A DNA stretch of 64,000 nucleotides from Nosocomiicoccus ampullae. Lineage in GTDB: Bacteria; Bacillota; Bacilli; Staphylococcales; Salinicoccaceae. Below are positions 54,523 through 63,334 of this stretch, piece after piece. Where the stretch lies: positions 251,714 through 315,713 of the forward strand of contig NZ_MBFG01000001.1 of the NCBI RefSeq assembly GCF_001696685.1, given 5' to 3'. Numbering within the stretch: position 1 is the stretch's first letter; every line of letters starts with the position of its first letter. Below the pieces are notes generated by a model. That model was given only the letters and a program-made list of their open reading frames with translations. It had not been told where the DNA came from and ran no database searches. Position numbers and translations under genes: made by a program.

Positions 54523-55088
54523 ACCAGTCACAGATTTACAAAATAATTATGATTAGTATTTTATCAGCGATTTCTTTTATACTCATGCTGATAAGCGTAC
54601 CACTACCATTCTTTCCACCATTTTTAAAGTTTGATATTGCAGATATTCCTGCCTATATAGGATTTATACTATTCGGTGGTGGAGTCGGAGTTTTAATTAT
54701 AGTTATAAAAATTATCATATATGGTTTTCTCGTTTCCAGTGAACCAATCGGTCCGATAGCGAATTTACTCGCATCACTTAGTTACTTAATTCCGATATAT
54801 ATTATCTATGTTAAAAGTAAAACGAGCAAAAGTTTAATAACGGGAATTGTCGTCGGTACACTATTCATGACGTTCGTGTTATCGATACTTAATTACTTTA
54901 TCTTATTACCATTATATGGAATGATTTTAGATCAGCGTGCAGTGTTTGAAAACGTAAAAACACTTGTAACAGTAGGTATCATTCCATTTAACATCGTAAA
55001 AGGTATTTTACTCGGTGTAGTCATCTATATCGTTCACACAAAATTAATTCCAATACTGAAAAAGCAAAAAGAAAAGAGTACTCTGTAA
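54519..55088 (+). CDS. ribU: Riboflavin ECF transporter substrate-binding subunit RibU
   Basis: The S component that brings riboflavin to the ECF module. It has 189 residues with about six membrane helices. The family stretch PFLKFDIADIPAYIGFILFGG and ASLSYLIPIYIIY point to RibU. It is coupled to resE by ATGA overlap, so flavin uptake is transcribed with redox signalling genes. No FMN riboswitch precedes it. Its last codons form one arm of the terminator. Confidence 0.88.
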   Translation: MNQSQIYKIIMISILSAISFILMLISVPLPFFPPFLKFDIADIPAYIGFILFGGGVGVLIIVIKIIIYGFLVSSEPIGPIANLLASLSYLIPIYIIYVKSKTSKSLITGIVVGTLFMTFVLSILNYFILLPLYGMILDQRAVFENVKTLVTVGIIPFNIVKGILLGVVIYIVHTKLIPILKKQKEKSTL

Positions 55089-55166
55089 AACTGATGTGCT
55101 ACCCTAAAGTTGGATTTTAGTGTCCAACTTTAGGGGTGCAGCTCATTAAAAACAGAGTACTCTTTT

Positions 55167-55168
<2 letters not shown>
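55072..55168. terminator. Composite bidirectional terminator with inserted palindrome
   Basis: The outer stem AAAAGAGTACTCTGT (55072-55086) pairs with ACAGAGTACTCTTTT (55152-55166) and a T tail follows. The loop between the arms contains a separate long inverted repeat (55092-55145). Confidence 0.8.
55092..55145. repeat. MITE-like palindromic element in the terminator loop
   Basis: Two imperfect inverted arms of about 23 bases, TGATGTGCTACCCTAAAGTT... and (reverse strand) TGAGCTGCACCCCTAAAGTT..., are separated by 8 bases (TTTTAGTG). The ends TGA...GCACCCCTAAAGTTGGACA resemble IS3/IS150-group terminal repeats. No transposase and no clear target duplication is seen. Confidence 0.6.
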
Positions 55169-55536
<368 letters not shown>

Positions 55537-55570
55537 AAAAGTACTAATGTATGTAGGGTAGGAATGTATT

Positions 55571-56527
55571 ATGAAAGATGATTTTTATAAAGATATACAG
55601 CATAAACGTACTGATACAAATAAAGATGAACGAACAAGACGTCGATCTAGAAAAAATAAAGTAGACGAACAGTTCAGCCGTAGCGCGAAGTATAATCGTG
55701 AAGAAAATAAAACTGTAAAAAATGAAAATAAAAAAGAAAACAAACCTAAAAAAGATGACGATAAGTCTGTAATTGCTGCAATTTTAGCATCCTTCAAGAG
55801 TACTTCATCGAAATATGGTGATCAGTTTTCTAAAGAGATGCAGCAATCAAAATCAAAGTTAAAAGATTTTAAAAACAAACATTTAAACACTCAATCAATT
55901 AAAAACAATAAAAATAAAAAGTCTCTACTCGTTTTACTCGCACTTTTAATTCCGTTAACTCTCGTTTTAGGTGTAATGATTGTCTCTAACTTTTGGCCTT
56001 CAGGTGACGGTATAGATGAAAAATCTGTTGCAAGCGATAAAAAAGAAGAGAACACGAGACAAATTGACAAAGAATTTGAAAGTAAAAAAGCTGAATTAGA
56101 AAAGCAGTTTGCAAAAAACAAAGATAGTAACTCTAATAAAAAGAGTAAAGATAATAAAGACGGTGAAGAAGTCGCTTCAAATAAAGATGGTAATCTGCCA
56201 GCGAAATACTCTGAAGAACAAATCGCAAGTCTTGAAAAGCTTGGTCAATCAGTCATCTCGTCTAAGAAAGAATCTGACGTAAAGAAGGCCGAACAAAAAG
56301 CAGCTGAAGAAAGAGAACGTGAACGCCAAGCTGAAGAGGCTAAAAAGAAAGAAGAAGAAGAGAAAAAAGTCGGAGCGACACACGTTGTTACTGCGCAAGA
56401 TAACTTATACCGAATTGCACTTAAATATTACGGAGCTGGTACAGAAGAAAACATCCAGAAAATAAGAAGCGCGAACGGTATTTCAGGAAACAACTTAACA
56501 GTTGGTCAAGAACTCATTATTCCATAA
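55571..56527 (+). CDS. EbpS-like membrane protein with C-terminal LysM domain
   Basis: 318 residues. A long, very charged N-terminal region (1-115, rich in Lys, Asp, Asn, Arg) leads to one membrane helix (about 117-140). Then comes a charged coiled-coil part (155-270, Glu/Lys-rich) and a LysM peptidoglycan-binding domain (about 272-318, HVVTAQDNLYRIALKYYG...LTVGQELIIP). Layout and position between fer and cmk match the elastin-binding protein EbpS of staphylococci. Elastin binding itself is not inferable. Confidence 0.85.
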   Translation: MKDDFYKDIQHKRTDTNKDERTRRRSRKNKVDEQFSRSAKYNREENKTVKNENKKENKPKKDDDKSVIAAILASFKSTSSKYGDQFSKEMQQSKSKLKDFKNKHLNTQSIKNNKNKKSLLVLLALLIPLTLVLGVMIVSNFWPSGDGIDEKSVASDKKEENTRQIDKEFESKKAELEKQFAKNKDSNSNKKSKDNKDGEEVASNKDGNLPAKYSEEQIASLEKLGQSVISSKKESDVKKAEQKAAEERERERQAEEAKKKEEEEKKVGATHVVTAQDNLYRIALKYYGAGTEENIQKIRSANGISGNNLTVGQELIIP

Positions 56528-56542
56528 GAAAAGGTGTCATGA

Positions 56543-57199
56543 ATGTCAAAAATTAATATAACAATTGATGGTCCTGCTGCCGCTGGTAAAAGTACCATCG
56601 CAAAAATTGTTGCGAACCATTTAAATTATAAATATTTAGATACCGGTGCAATGTACCGAGCGGTTACTTTATATTCTCTGAATCTAAGTGAATCACTTAC
56701 GGAATCAAATATTACAGACGCTAAAATAAATTTTAGTGAATCTGGAGATGTATTTTTAAACGATACGAACGTTACGAAAGATATTCGTAATAGTGAAGTA
56801 ACAAATAAAGTAAGTTCTATTGCTTCGATCGATTTTGTACGTGATTATCTCGTTGATATGCAACGTGAAATAGCAGCAGATAAAGGTATTGTAATGGACG
56901 GTAGAGATATCGGTACTGTTGTAATTCCAGATGCTGAGTTAAAAATTTATTTAACAGCGAGTCCTGAAATTCGTGCAAAACGTCGACTTATTGAAGAAGC
57001 TCGTGGAAATAATATTACATTAGATAATTTAATTAAAGAAATCATCGCACGTGATGAAAGTGATATGAACCGCGAACATTCACCTTTAAAAAAAGCAGAC
57101 AGTGCAATAGAGATTAATACTGATAATATGACGATTGACGAAGTTGCATCGGCAATTTTAAATTATGCACGCGAAAGGATTAACGACAATGTTTTATAA
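56543..57199 (+). CDS. cmk: Cytidylate kinase
   Basis: Phosphorylates CMP and dCMP. It has 218 residues with the P-loop IDGPAAAGKSTIAK, LDTGAMYRAVTLY, MDGRDIGTVVIPDAELK and a C-terminal RDESDMNREHSPLKKADSA. It ends 11 bases inside plsC. Confidence 0.95.
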   Translation: MSKINITIDGPAAAGKSTIAKIVANHLNYKYLDTGAMYRAVTLYSLNLSESLTESNITDAKINFSESGDVFLNDTNVTKDIRNSEVTNKVSSIASIDFVRDYLVDMQREIAADKGIVMDGRDIGTVVIPDAELKIYLTASPEIRAKRRLIEEARGNNITLDNLIKEIIARDESDMNREHSPLKKADSAIEINTDNMTIDEVASAILNYARERINDNVL

Positions 57200-57785
57200 A
57201 ATTATGAAAGTATTTGTGACGTTATATTACCGAGTCCGTCATAAAATCACAGTCATCGGTGAAAACAACATTCCAAAAGAAGGTCCAGTTTTACTCGCTG
57301 CAAATCACAAATCATTACACGATCCACCAGCAATTGGTATTTCCGTAAAACGTGAGATGTCATTTTTTGCAAAATCTGAGCTGTTTAAAAATAAATTATT
57401 CGGAGCAGCAATCCGTAATTTAAATGCAATACCTGTCAATAGAGGTAAAGGAGATCGTGCGGCATTAAAAACGTCGATCGAGGCATTAAAAGAGGGACGT
57501 ATGCTTTTAATGTTTCCTGAAGGGACACGTAACAAAGATAAAAAGGATGAGTTAAGACCTCTTCAAGAAGGTGCAAGCTTTATCGCAATGAGTGCAAAAG
57601 CGCCGATTGTGCCAGTTGCTGTACGTGGAAATTATGATGATAAAAATGGCGTAACGATTATATTCGGTCAACCAATATATACAGATGAGTTAAGGAAAGA
57701 TGGATTAAAGAGAAAAGATATTACGAAAATTTTAGAAAATAATCTAAATAATTTGTTAAATGGACCTTTACACCTTGACAAATAG
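57189..57785 (+). CDS. plsC: 1-acyl-sn-glycerol-3-phosphate acyltransferase
   Basis: Makes phosphatidic acid from lysophosphatidic acid at the membrane. It has 198 residues from the ATG at 57189, with AAAGG upstream inside the end of cmk. Acyltransferase motifs: NHKSLHDPP (HxxxxD), NAIPVNRGKGDR, FPEGTRNKD and IVPVAVRGN. The gene order cmk-plsC-rpsA is common in Firmicutes. Confidence 0.92.
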   Translation: MFYKIMKVFVTLYYRVRHKITVIGENNIPKEGPVLLAANHKSLHDPPAIGISVKREMSFFAKSELFKNKLFGAAIRNLNAIPVNRGKGDRAALKTSIEALKEGRMLLMFPEGTRNKDKKDELRPLQEGASFIAMSAKAPIVPVAVRGNYDDKNGVTIIFGQPIYTDELRKDGLKRKDITKILENNLNNLLNGPLHLDK

Positions 57786-57800
57786 CTAGATTTATAGGAA

Positions 57801-57815
57801 CTTAATAGTATTAAG
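57801..57815 (+). promoter_or_regulatory. 7-1-7 palindrome in the rpsA leader
   Basis: CTTAATA-G-TATTAAG is a perfect inverted repeat 25 bp before the rpsA ATG. It could be an operator or RNA hairpin. The function is not known. Confidence 0.35.
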
Positions 57816-57840
57816 CGTTTTAAAATTGGAGGATAACGGT

Positions 57841-59022
57841 ATGACAAACGAAGAAAAATTTGAAGAAAACTTAGAAGTTGAAAACATAGAAACTGTTGAG
57901 TCTAAATACAACGAAGGCGACGTTGTAACTGGTAAAGTTTCTAAAGTTGAAGAAAAATTTGTAGAAGTTGAACTTGAAGACGGTACGACTGGAGTCGTTC
58001 CAATTAGTCAATTAACTTCAAAACGAATTGATACAACAGATGAGATTGTAAGTCTTGATGATGAGCTTACAGCTAAAGTAATTAAAATCGAAGATGAGTC
58101 AACAGTAGTTGTTTCTGTACGTCAGTATGAGACAGAAGAAGCATACAATGACTTAAAATCAAAAAAAGATAACGATGAAACAATTCAAGCAGAAGTAATT
58201 GAGGTTGTTCCTGCTGGATTAGTTGTTGACGTCGGTGCACGTGGTTTCATCCCGGCATCACTTATTTCAACACAATTCGTTGAAGACCTTACTCAATTTG
58301 ATGGTCAAACTCTAGACGTTAAAGTTGAAGACGTTGATCCAGAAAATAACCGTATTATTTTAAACAGACGCGTTTTAGAAGAAGCAGCTGAAAAAGAAGA
58401 ATTACTTAAAAACTTCGATTCACTTGAAGAAGGTGAAGTCGTTGAAGGTGAAGTTGTTCGTACAACAAACTTCGGTGCTTTCGTTAATGTTAATGGGGTA
58501 GATGGTCTCGTACACATCTCAGAAATTGACTACAACAGAGTAGATAGCGTTGAAGATGCTGTTTCAATCGGTGACACGGTCAACGTTAAAATTCTTTCAG
58601 TAGACAAAGATAACGAAAGAGTATCACTTTCAATTAAACAAGCTGGAGACAGTCCGTTCGATAAATTCTTCAACGATCATAAAGTCGGTGACGTCGTAAA
58701 AGGAACTGTTAAACGCCTAGTAGACTTCGGTGCTTTCGTAGAAGTGGCTGAAGGTGTAGAGGGGCTTGTACACGTATCAGAAATTTCATATGATCATGTT
58801 GAACACCCACAAGACGTATTAAAAGCAGAAGAAGAAGTCGATGTTAAAATTATCGGATTCAACGAAGAAGACGAAAAAACATCACTTTCAATTAAAGCAA
58901 CAAAAGAAAAACCACAACGTTCAGTTCAACAAAAAGATAAAACAGTTTATAAAGACGAAGAAGACGATGCACCTACATTAAGAGATATTTTAGGTGATAA
59001 ACTTAAAGATTTAGGTCTTTAA
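57841..59022 (+). CDS. rpsA: 30S ribosomal protein S1 homologue
   Basis: RNA-binding protein assisting translation initiation. It has 393 residues from the ATG at 57841, with GGAGGATAAC upstream. Four S1 domains: about 20-90, 105-170, 190-260 (GEVVRTTNFGAFVNVNGVDGLVHISEI) and 275-345 (GTVKRLVDFGAFVEVAEGVEGLVHVSEI). This short form is usual in Firmicutes, as against six domains in E. coli. Codon use is that of a highly expressed gene. Confidence 0.94.
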   Translation: MTNEEKFEENLEVENIETVESKYNEGDVVTGKVSKVEEKFVEVELEDGTTGVVPISQLTSKRIDTTDEIVSLDDELTAKVIKIEDESTVVVSVRQYETEEAYNDLKSKKDNDETIQAEVIEVVPAGLVVDVGARGFIPASLISTQFVEDLTQFDGQTLDVKVEDVDPENNRIILNRRVLEEAAEKEELLKNFDSLEEGEVVEGEVVRTTNFGAFVNVNGVDGLVHISEIDYNRVDSVEDAVSIGDTVNVKILSVDKDNERVSLSIKQAGDSPFDKFFNDHKVGDVVKGTVKRLVDFGAFVEVAEGVEGLVHVSEISYDHVEHPQDVLKAEEEVDVKIIGFNEEDEKTSLSIKATKEKPQRSVQQKDKTVYKDEEDDAPTLRDILGDKLKDLGL

Positions 59023-59031
59023 TCTTACGTA

Positions 59032-59063
59032 AAAGAGCGAGGGAACTCGCTCTTTATTTTTTT
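59032..59063 (+). terminator. Terminator of rpsA
   Basis: The stem AAAGAGCGAG/CTCGCTCTTT is followed by ATTTTTTT. Confidence 0.92.
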
Positions 59064-59083
59064 ATAGAATAAAATTAGAGTTA

Positions 59084-59092
59084 TGATAAAAT
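59084..59092 (+). promoter_or_regulatory. Extended -10 promoter of der
   Basis: TGaTAAAAT lies 23 bp before the der ATG. Confidence 0.55.
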
Positions 59093-59115
59093 ATAAGAGA
59101 AATGAGGGAAGTTGA

Positions 59116-60426
59116 ATGATACCTACAGTAGCAGTCGTGGGACGACCGAACGTTGGAAAATCCACGTTATTTAACAGAATTATTGGAGAAAGAAAATCAA
59201 TTGTAGAAGATACTCCAGGCGTTACAAGAGACCGAATATACGCTACAGGAGATTGGCTCGGTCATGAATTTAATATCATAGATACTGGTGGAATTGAACT
59301 CGATGACAACTTATTCCAAAATGAAATTTCAGTACAAGCAGAAATTGCAATTAATGAAGCTGATGTAATAGTAATGGTAGTAAATGGACGTGAAGGTGTT
59401 ACAAATGATGATGTTCACGTTGCGAATATTTTACATCGTTCAAAAAAACCTGTCGTATTAATGGTCAATAAAATCGATTCTTACGAAATGCGTTCAGAAA
59501 TATATCAGTTTTATGAATTAGTTCTAGGCGAACCTTATCCAGTATCTGGTTCTCATGGTTTAGGATTAGGTGATGTTCTAGATAAAGTCATTGAAAACTT
59601 TAGTACATTAAACTATGAAGTGGATGAAGATGACTCAATTAAAGTTTCTTTAATTGGACGACCGAACGTTGGTAAATCTAGTTTAGTCAACGCAATACTC
59701 GGTGAAGATCGTGCCATTGTTTCGAATATTGCTGGGACGACTCGAGATGCTATCGATACAAAACTTGAAAAAGACGGGTTTAACTATACATTTGTTGATA
59801 CGGCGGGTATTCGTAAACGAGGAAAAGTGTACGAAAACACAGAAAAATATTCGGTATTACGAGCTAACGTTGCGATTGAACGAAGCGACGTAGTTTTACT
59901 CGTTTTAAACGGCGAAGAAGGTATTCGAGAACAAGATAAACGCATTGCAGGAATTGCACATGAAGCAGGAAGAGCAATTGTTATAGTCGTTAACAAATGG
60001 GACGCCGTTGAAAAAGATACACAAACGATGCGTAAATTCGAACTAAAGATTAGAGATCAATTTAGATTTTTAGATTATGCACCAATTGCATTCGTTTCAG
60101 CGAAAACTAAAAGTCGTGTGCATACGTTATTCCCACTTATTCATACAGTCGATAATGCACATAAGCAACGCGTTCAATCGAGTGCGTTAAACGAAGTGCT
60201 AGTAGATAGTGTTGCAATGAATCCTACACCGACAGATAAGACAGGAAAACGATTAAATATTTTCTACGGGACTCAAGTCAGCGTCGCACCACCGACGTTT
60301 GTAGTTTTTGTAAACGATCCAGAGCTCATGCATTTTAGTTATAAGCGATACTTAGAAAATCGTTTAAGAGAAGCTTTTGACTTTACAGGAACACCAATTC
60401 ATATCATTACACGTCGTCGAAATTAA
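59116..60426 (+). CDS. der: Ribosome-associated GTPase Der (EngA)
   Basis: Needed for 50S subunit assembly. It has 436 residues with two GTPase domains: G1 motifs GRPNVGKST (about 9-17) and GRPNVGKSS (about 182-190), with DTGG and DTAG, and NKID and NKWD. A C-terminal KH-like domain (355-436) contains [11 protein letters not shown] and [16 protein letters not shown]. Confidence 0.97.
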   Translation: MIPTVAVVGRPNVGKSTLFNRIIGERKSIVEDTPGVTRDRIYATGDWLGHEFNIIDTGGIELDDNLFQNEISVQAEIAINEADVIVMVVNGREGVTNDDVHVANILHRSKKPVVLMVNKIDSYEMRSEIYQFYELVLGEPYPVSGSHGLGLGDVLDKVIENFSTLNYEVDEDDSIKVSLIGRPNVGKSSLVNAILGEDRAIVSNIAGTTRDAIDTKLEKDGFNYTFVDTAGIRKRGKVYENTEKYSVLRANVAIERSDVVLLVLNGEEGIREQDKRIAGIAHEAGRAIVIVVNKWDAVEKDTQTMRKFELKIRDQFRFLDYAPIAFVSAKTKSRVHTLFPLIHTVDNAHKQRVQSSALNEVLVDSVAMNPTPTDKTGKRLNIFYGTQVSVAPPTFVVFVNDPELMHFSYKRYLENRLREAFDFTGTPIHIITRRRN

Positions 60427-60442
60427 TATAGGAGAGAATTTT

Positions 60443-61495
60443 ATGAATATAACAATGATAGGGACAGGTAGTTTTGGTACAAGTCTTTCAATGATACTCG
60501 ATTCTAACAATCATCATGTACTAATGTACGGCAGAAATAAAAGTACTGTTCAAGAAATCAACAAAGATCATACGAACAAAAACTATTTAAAAGATATTAC
60601 GCTAAGTGAGACAATTAAAGCGACAGATGATCTTAAAGATGCTATTAAGCATGGTGATATATTAATACTCGCAGTTCCAGTAAAAGCAGTCCGAACTGTA
60701 AGTAAACAAATTAACGATTATTTAAATGAATTAGATAAACAAGTGTTAATATGTCACGTTGCTAAAGGATTAGAACTAGGTACTCATAAACGTGTGTCTG
60801 AAATTATCATTGAAGAAATTGACGAAAAAAATTATACAGACGTCGCAATTTTAAGTGGACCATCACACGCAGAAGAAATCGCATTAAAACAACCGACAAC
60901 AGTAAGTACAGCCTCAATAAATAAAATAGGTCAAAAGCAAATTCAAGATATATTTATAAATAAATACTTTAGAGTGTATGAAAACAATGACTTAATTGGC
61001 GTGGAAGTAGGTGGTGCGCTTAAAAATATTATCGCCCTAGGAATTGGTATTTTAGATGGTCTAGGATTTGGAGATAATACAAAATCTGCTGTTATTACGC
61101 GAGGTCTTCATGAGATCGCAAGACTCGGTACTAAAATGGGTGCGAATCCTTTAACTTTTATGGGATTAACAGGTGTCGGTGACTTAATTGTAACAGCGAT
61201 GAGTGAACATTCTAGAAACTTCAGATGTGGTAAGATGCTCGCTAGTGGACAGTCACTCGACGATATTGTTGAAAATATGGGAATGGTCGTCGAAGGTGTT
61301 AACACGACAAAAGCAGCATACGAGCTTGCAAAAATTCACGACGTCGATATGCCGATTACGAATGTATTGTACGAATATTTATTTGAATCAATCTCTGAGA
61401 CAGATGCTTTAATCTCTTTAATGATGAGAGAAAGAAAGTCTGAAACGGAAGGTTTATTAGAAATTATGAGAAATCATTTAGAAGCGGAGAAATAA
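60443..61495 (+). CDS. gpsA: Glycerol-3-phosphate dehydrogenase [NAD(P)+]
   Basis: Makes glycerol 3-phosphate for phospholipids. It has 350 residues from the ATG at 60443, with AGGAGAG upstream; the open frame runs further into der, but that part is not conserved. NAD site ITMIGTGSFGTSL, VAKGLELGTH, SGPSHAEE, the catalytic Lys in GGALKNIIALGIG, and SRNFRCG. der-gpsA is a conserved pair. Confidence 0.95.
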   Translation: MNITMIGTGSFGTSLSMILDSNNHHVLMYGRNKSTVQEINKDHTNKNYLKDITLSETIKATDDLKDAIKHGDILILAVPVKAVRTVSKQINDYLNELDKQVLICHVAKGLELGTHKRVSEIIIEEIDEKNYTDVAILSGPSHAEEIALKQPTTVSTASINKIGQKQIQDIFINKYFRVYENNDLIGVEVGGALKNIIALGIGILDGLGFGDNTKSAVITRGLHEIARLGTKMGANPLTFMGLTGVGDLIVTAMSEHSRNFRCGKMLASGQSLDDIVENMGMVVEGVNTTKAAYELAKIHDVDMPITNVLYEYLFESISETDALISLMMRERKSETEGLLEIMRNHLEAEK

Positions 61496-61496
61496 A

Positions 61497-61703
61497 ATGT
61501 TTGATATATCTAGAATGGATTTAATGTGGGTGTCGTTTTATTCGATGGGTGCGATGGCACTTGCGGCACTCTTAATATATATCGCACGTTATAAAATGCC
61601 ATATCGTTTCGTAAGTATTATCATGTCAATTATTGCATGGTTACTTCTAATATTTGCATTTATAACAATGATACTCGTATTAGGAGGCAGTAACCATGCG
61701 TAA
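61497..61703 (+). CDS. Small membrane protein, DUF2768 (YphE-like)
   Basis: 68 residues with two membrane helices (about 8-28 and 38-62). The gene starts one base after gpsA and overlaps the next by 8. Position and size match YphE/DUF2768 of Bacillus. Function unknown. Confidence 0.75.
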   Translation: MFDISRMDLMWVSFYSMGAMALAALLIYIARYKMPYRFVSIIMSIIAWLLLIFAFITMILVLGGSNHA

Positions 61704-62436
61704 CGCATTAAAACTATTCGTTTTATTATCAGTTTCACTCTTACTAAGTGCTTGTATGTATCCACAGAGTGAGCGTGATAAAAATGCACAGCCAAAAGAA
61801 TCACAAATTAAAATGGTCGAGAACGCAGTCAAACAATTCCAAGAAGATAACGATGGATTATTACCATTTAAAACAACTGAAAATCATCTAGAAAATAGAG
61901 AGTATTTACAATACCAAGTAGACTTTAACAAATTAGTTCCGGACTATATTAGTGATATTCCACCGACAGCGTTTGAAAATGGTGGACATTATCAATATGT
62001 CATTATCGATGAAGATACAGATCCTAAAGTTAAAATCGCAGATTTAAGAATTACGAACACAATTCGCTCGTTAACGACTCGCTTAAACATACTTAGTGAC
62101 CATGTTAAATTAGGTGATACGGTCGGTCCGAACGTTTATATGTTAGATTTAGATCATTATCACCTCGATCAAAATCCAACAGTTACGAGCCCATATACAG
62201 GTAATCCATTAAACGTATACTTTAACGGTGGAGAAGAATTTTTAGTTGATTATCGTGAAGATGTGCAACATATCATTGATGACCAAGAATTGTCGTTTAA
62301 ACCTGGCGAAGACGTACGCCACGTTTTATATGAACAAACACCTGTCGTACCGATTTACAGTCCAGAATTAACCGTCGATGAAAACAATAATGTTATCTTT
62401 ATGACGAGCAAAATAAAAAAAGAAGCAAATAAATAA
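61696..62436 (+). CDS. YphF-like lipoprotein
   Basis: 246 residues. A lipoprotein signal peptide ends LSAC (Cys20). The extracytoplasmic domain has the stretch KQFQEDNDGLLPFKT and FNKLVPDYISDIPPTAFENGG, which is reminiscent of type II pseudopilin globular domains. Synteny (gpsA-yphE-yphF-hup) points to YphF. Function unknown. GGAGG lies before the ATG, within the end of the preceding gene. Confidence 0.8.
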   Translation: MRNALKLFVLLSVSLLLSACMYPQSERDKNAQPKESQIKMVENAVKQFQEDNDGLLPFKTTENHLENREYLQYQVDFNKLVPDYISDIPPTAFENGGHYQYVIIDEDTDPKVKIADLRITNTIRSLTTRLNILSDHVKLGDTVGPNVYMLDLDHYHLDQNPTVTSPYTGNPLNVYFNGGEEFLVDYREDVQHIIDDQELSFKPGEDVRHVLYEQTPVVPIYSPELTVDENNNVIFMTSKIKKEANK

Positions 62437-62463
62437 TAATATACTAAAGAATGCTGAAATATG

Positions 62464-62492
62464 TTGAAGTGACGGCATTCCTGTGGTAAAGT
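62464..62492 (+). promoter_or_regulatory. Promoter of hup
   Basis: TTGAAG, 17 bp, TAAAGT, with TG one base before (extended -10). Transcription should start near 62499. Confidence 0.65.
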
Positions 62493-62498
62493 CAAAAC

Positions 62499-62516
62499 AT
62501 AATGATTAATCATTAT
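62499..62516. promoter_or_regulatory. Perfect 18-bp palindrome at the hup transcription start
   Basis: ATAATGATTAATCATTAT is fully self-complementary and begins at the predicted +1. It could be an operator or a 5' mRNA stem. Confidence 0.5.
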
Positions 62517-62541
62517 ATAGAATCTAGGAGGTCATTTAATT

Positions 62542-62814
62542 ATGAACAAGACTGATTTAATTAACGCAGTAAGCGACAAAGCTGATCTTACTAAAAAAGA
62601 TGCAGGTGCTGCTGTAGACGCAGTTTTCGAAGCAATCCAAGGATCACTAACTAAAGGTGAAAAAGTTCAATTAATCGGATTCGGTACTTTCGAAGTACGT
62701 GAGCGTGCTGCACGTAAAGGACGTAACCCACAAACTGGTGAAGAAATTGAAATTGCAGCATCTAAAGTACCAGCTTTCAAAGCAGGTAAAGCTCTAAAAG
62801 ACGCAGTAAAATAA
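62542..62814 (+). CDS. hup: Histone-like DNA-binding protein HU
   Basis: Nucleoid protein that bends DNA. It has 90 residues, the full family length: helical N-terminus ([20 protein letters not shown]), [24 protein letters not shown] with the DNA-binding arm, and a C-terminal [20 protein letters not shown] lies before the ATG. Codon use is that of a highly expressed gene. It has its own promoter. Confidence 0.97.
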   Translation: MNKTDLINAVSDKADLTKKDAGAAVDAVFEAIQGSLTKGEKVQLIGFGTFEVRERAARKGRNPQTGEEIEIAASKVPAFKAGKALKDAVK

Positions 62815-62821
62815 GAATTTT

Positions 62822-62855
62822 AATAGACCTAACTGATGTTAGGTCTATTCATTTA
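62822..62855 (+). terminator. Possible weak terminator after hup
   Basis: The stem AATAGACCTAAC/GTTAGGTCTATT has a loop TGAT and only a short, mixed T tail. Confidence 0.5.
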
Positions 62856-62872
62856 TAAGGGTGATTTTTTTG

Positions 62873-63334
62873 TTGGCGTTAAGTGAAATTATGACTTATT
62901 TTGATGATGACATTCAAAACAAATATTCAAATTTTGTAAATGAACTAACTGATGATACATATTATTTATTTAAAGATAAAGAAATGATTGAAGCTGTTAT
63001 AAAATTTAATATCGCATTACTTCTACTCGATGAAGAGCCTAACAAAGATACAGTCGAAACACATATTTTATACAATGATTTATTAATGACAGAGTTTTAC
63101 AGTGCGATGGCAGATAAAGGTCATTACAAAATACTATCTGATATAGTAGTGCTAACAAAACAATCAATCTCAAAAAAATCAAAATGTTATGAAATGAATC
63201 AATTATCGTTTAAAAATAAAAAAGAGTTATTGTTTACGCCGATTGATTATTTAATTTCAAATGGATATATCAGTAACACTATAGATAAAACGATTGAAGC
63301 ATTTTTAGATGATGGTGAAAATAATGAAAGATAA
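62873..63334 (+). CDS. hepS: Heptaprenyl diphosphate synthase component 1 (HepS-like)
   Basis: Non-catalytic partner subunit for making the menaquinone side chain. It has 153 residues from a TTG at 62873, with AAGGGTGA upstream. It is all helical, with LLLDEEPNKDTVETHILYNDLLMTEFYSAMA fitting HepS (GerCA). It is shorter than Bacillus HepS (about 250), as in staphylococcal versions. It overlaps menG by 11 bases. HepT is expected after menG, outside the window. Confidence 0.75.
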   Translation: MALSEIMTYFDDDIQNKYSNFVNELTDDTYYLFKDKEMIEAVIKFNIALLLLDEEPNKDTVETHILYNDLLMTEFYSAMADKGHYKILSDIVVLTKQSISKKSKCYEMNQLSFKNKKELLFTPIDYLISNGYISNTIDKTIEAFLDDGENNER

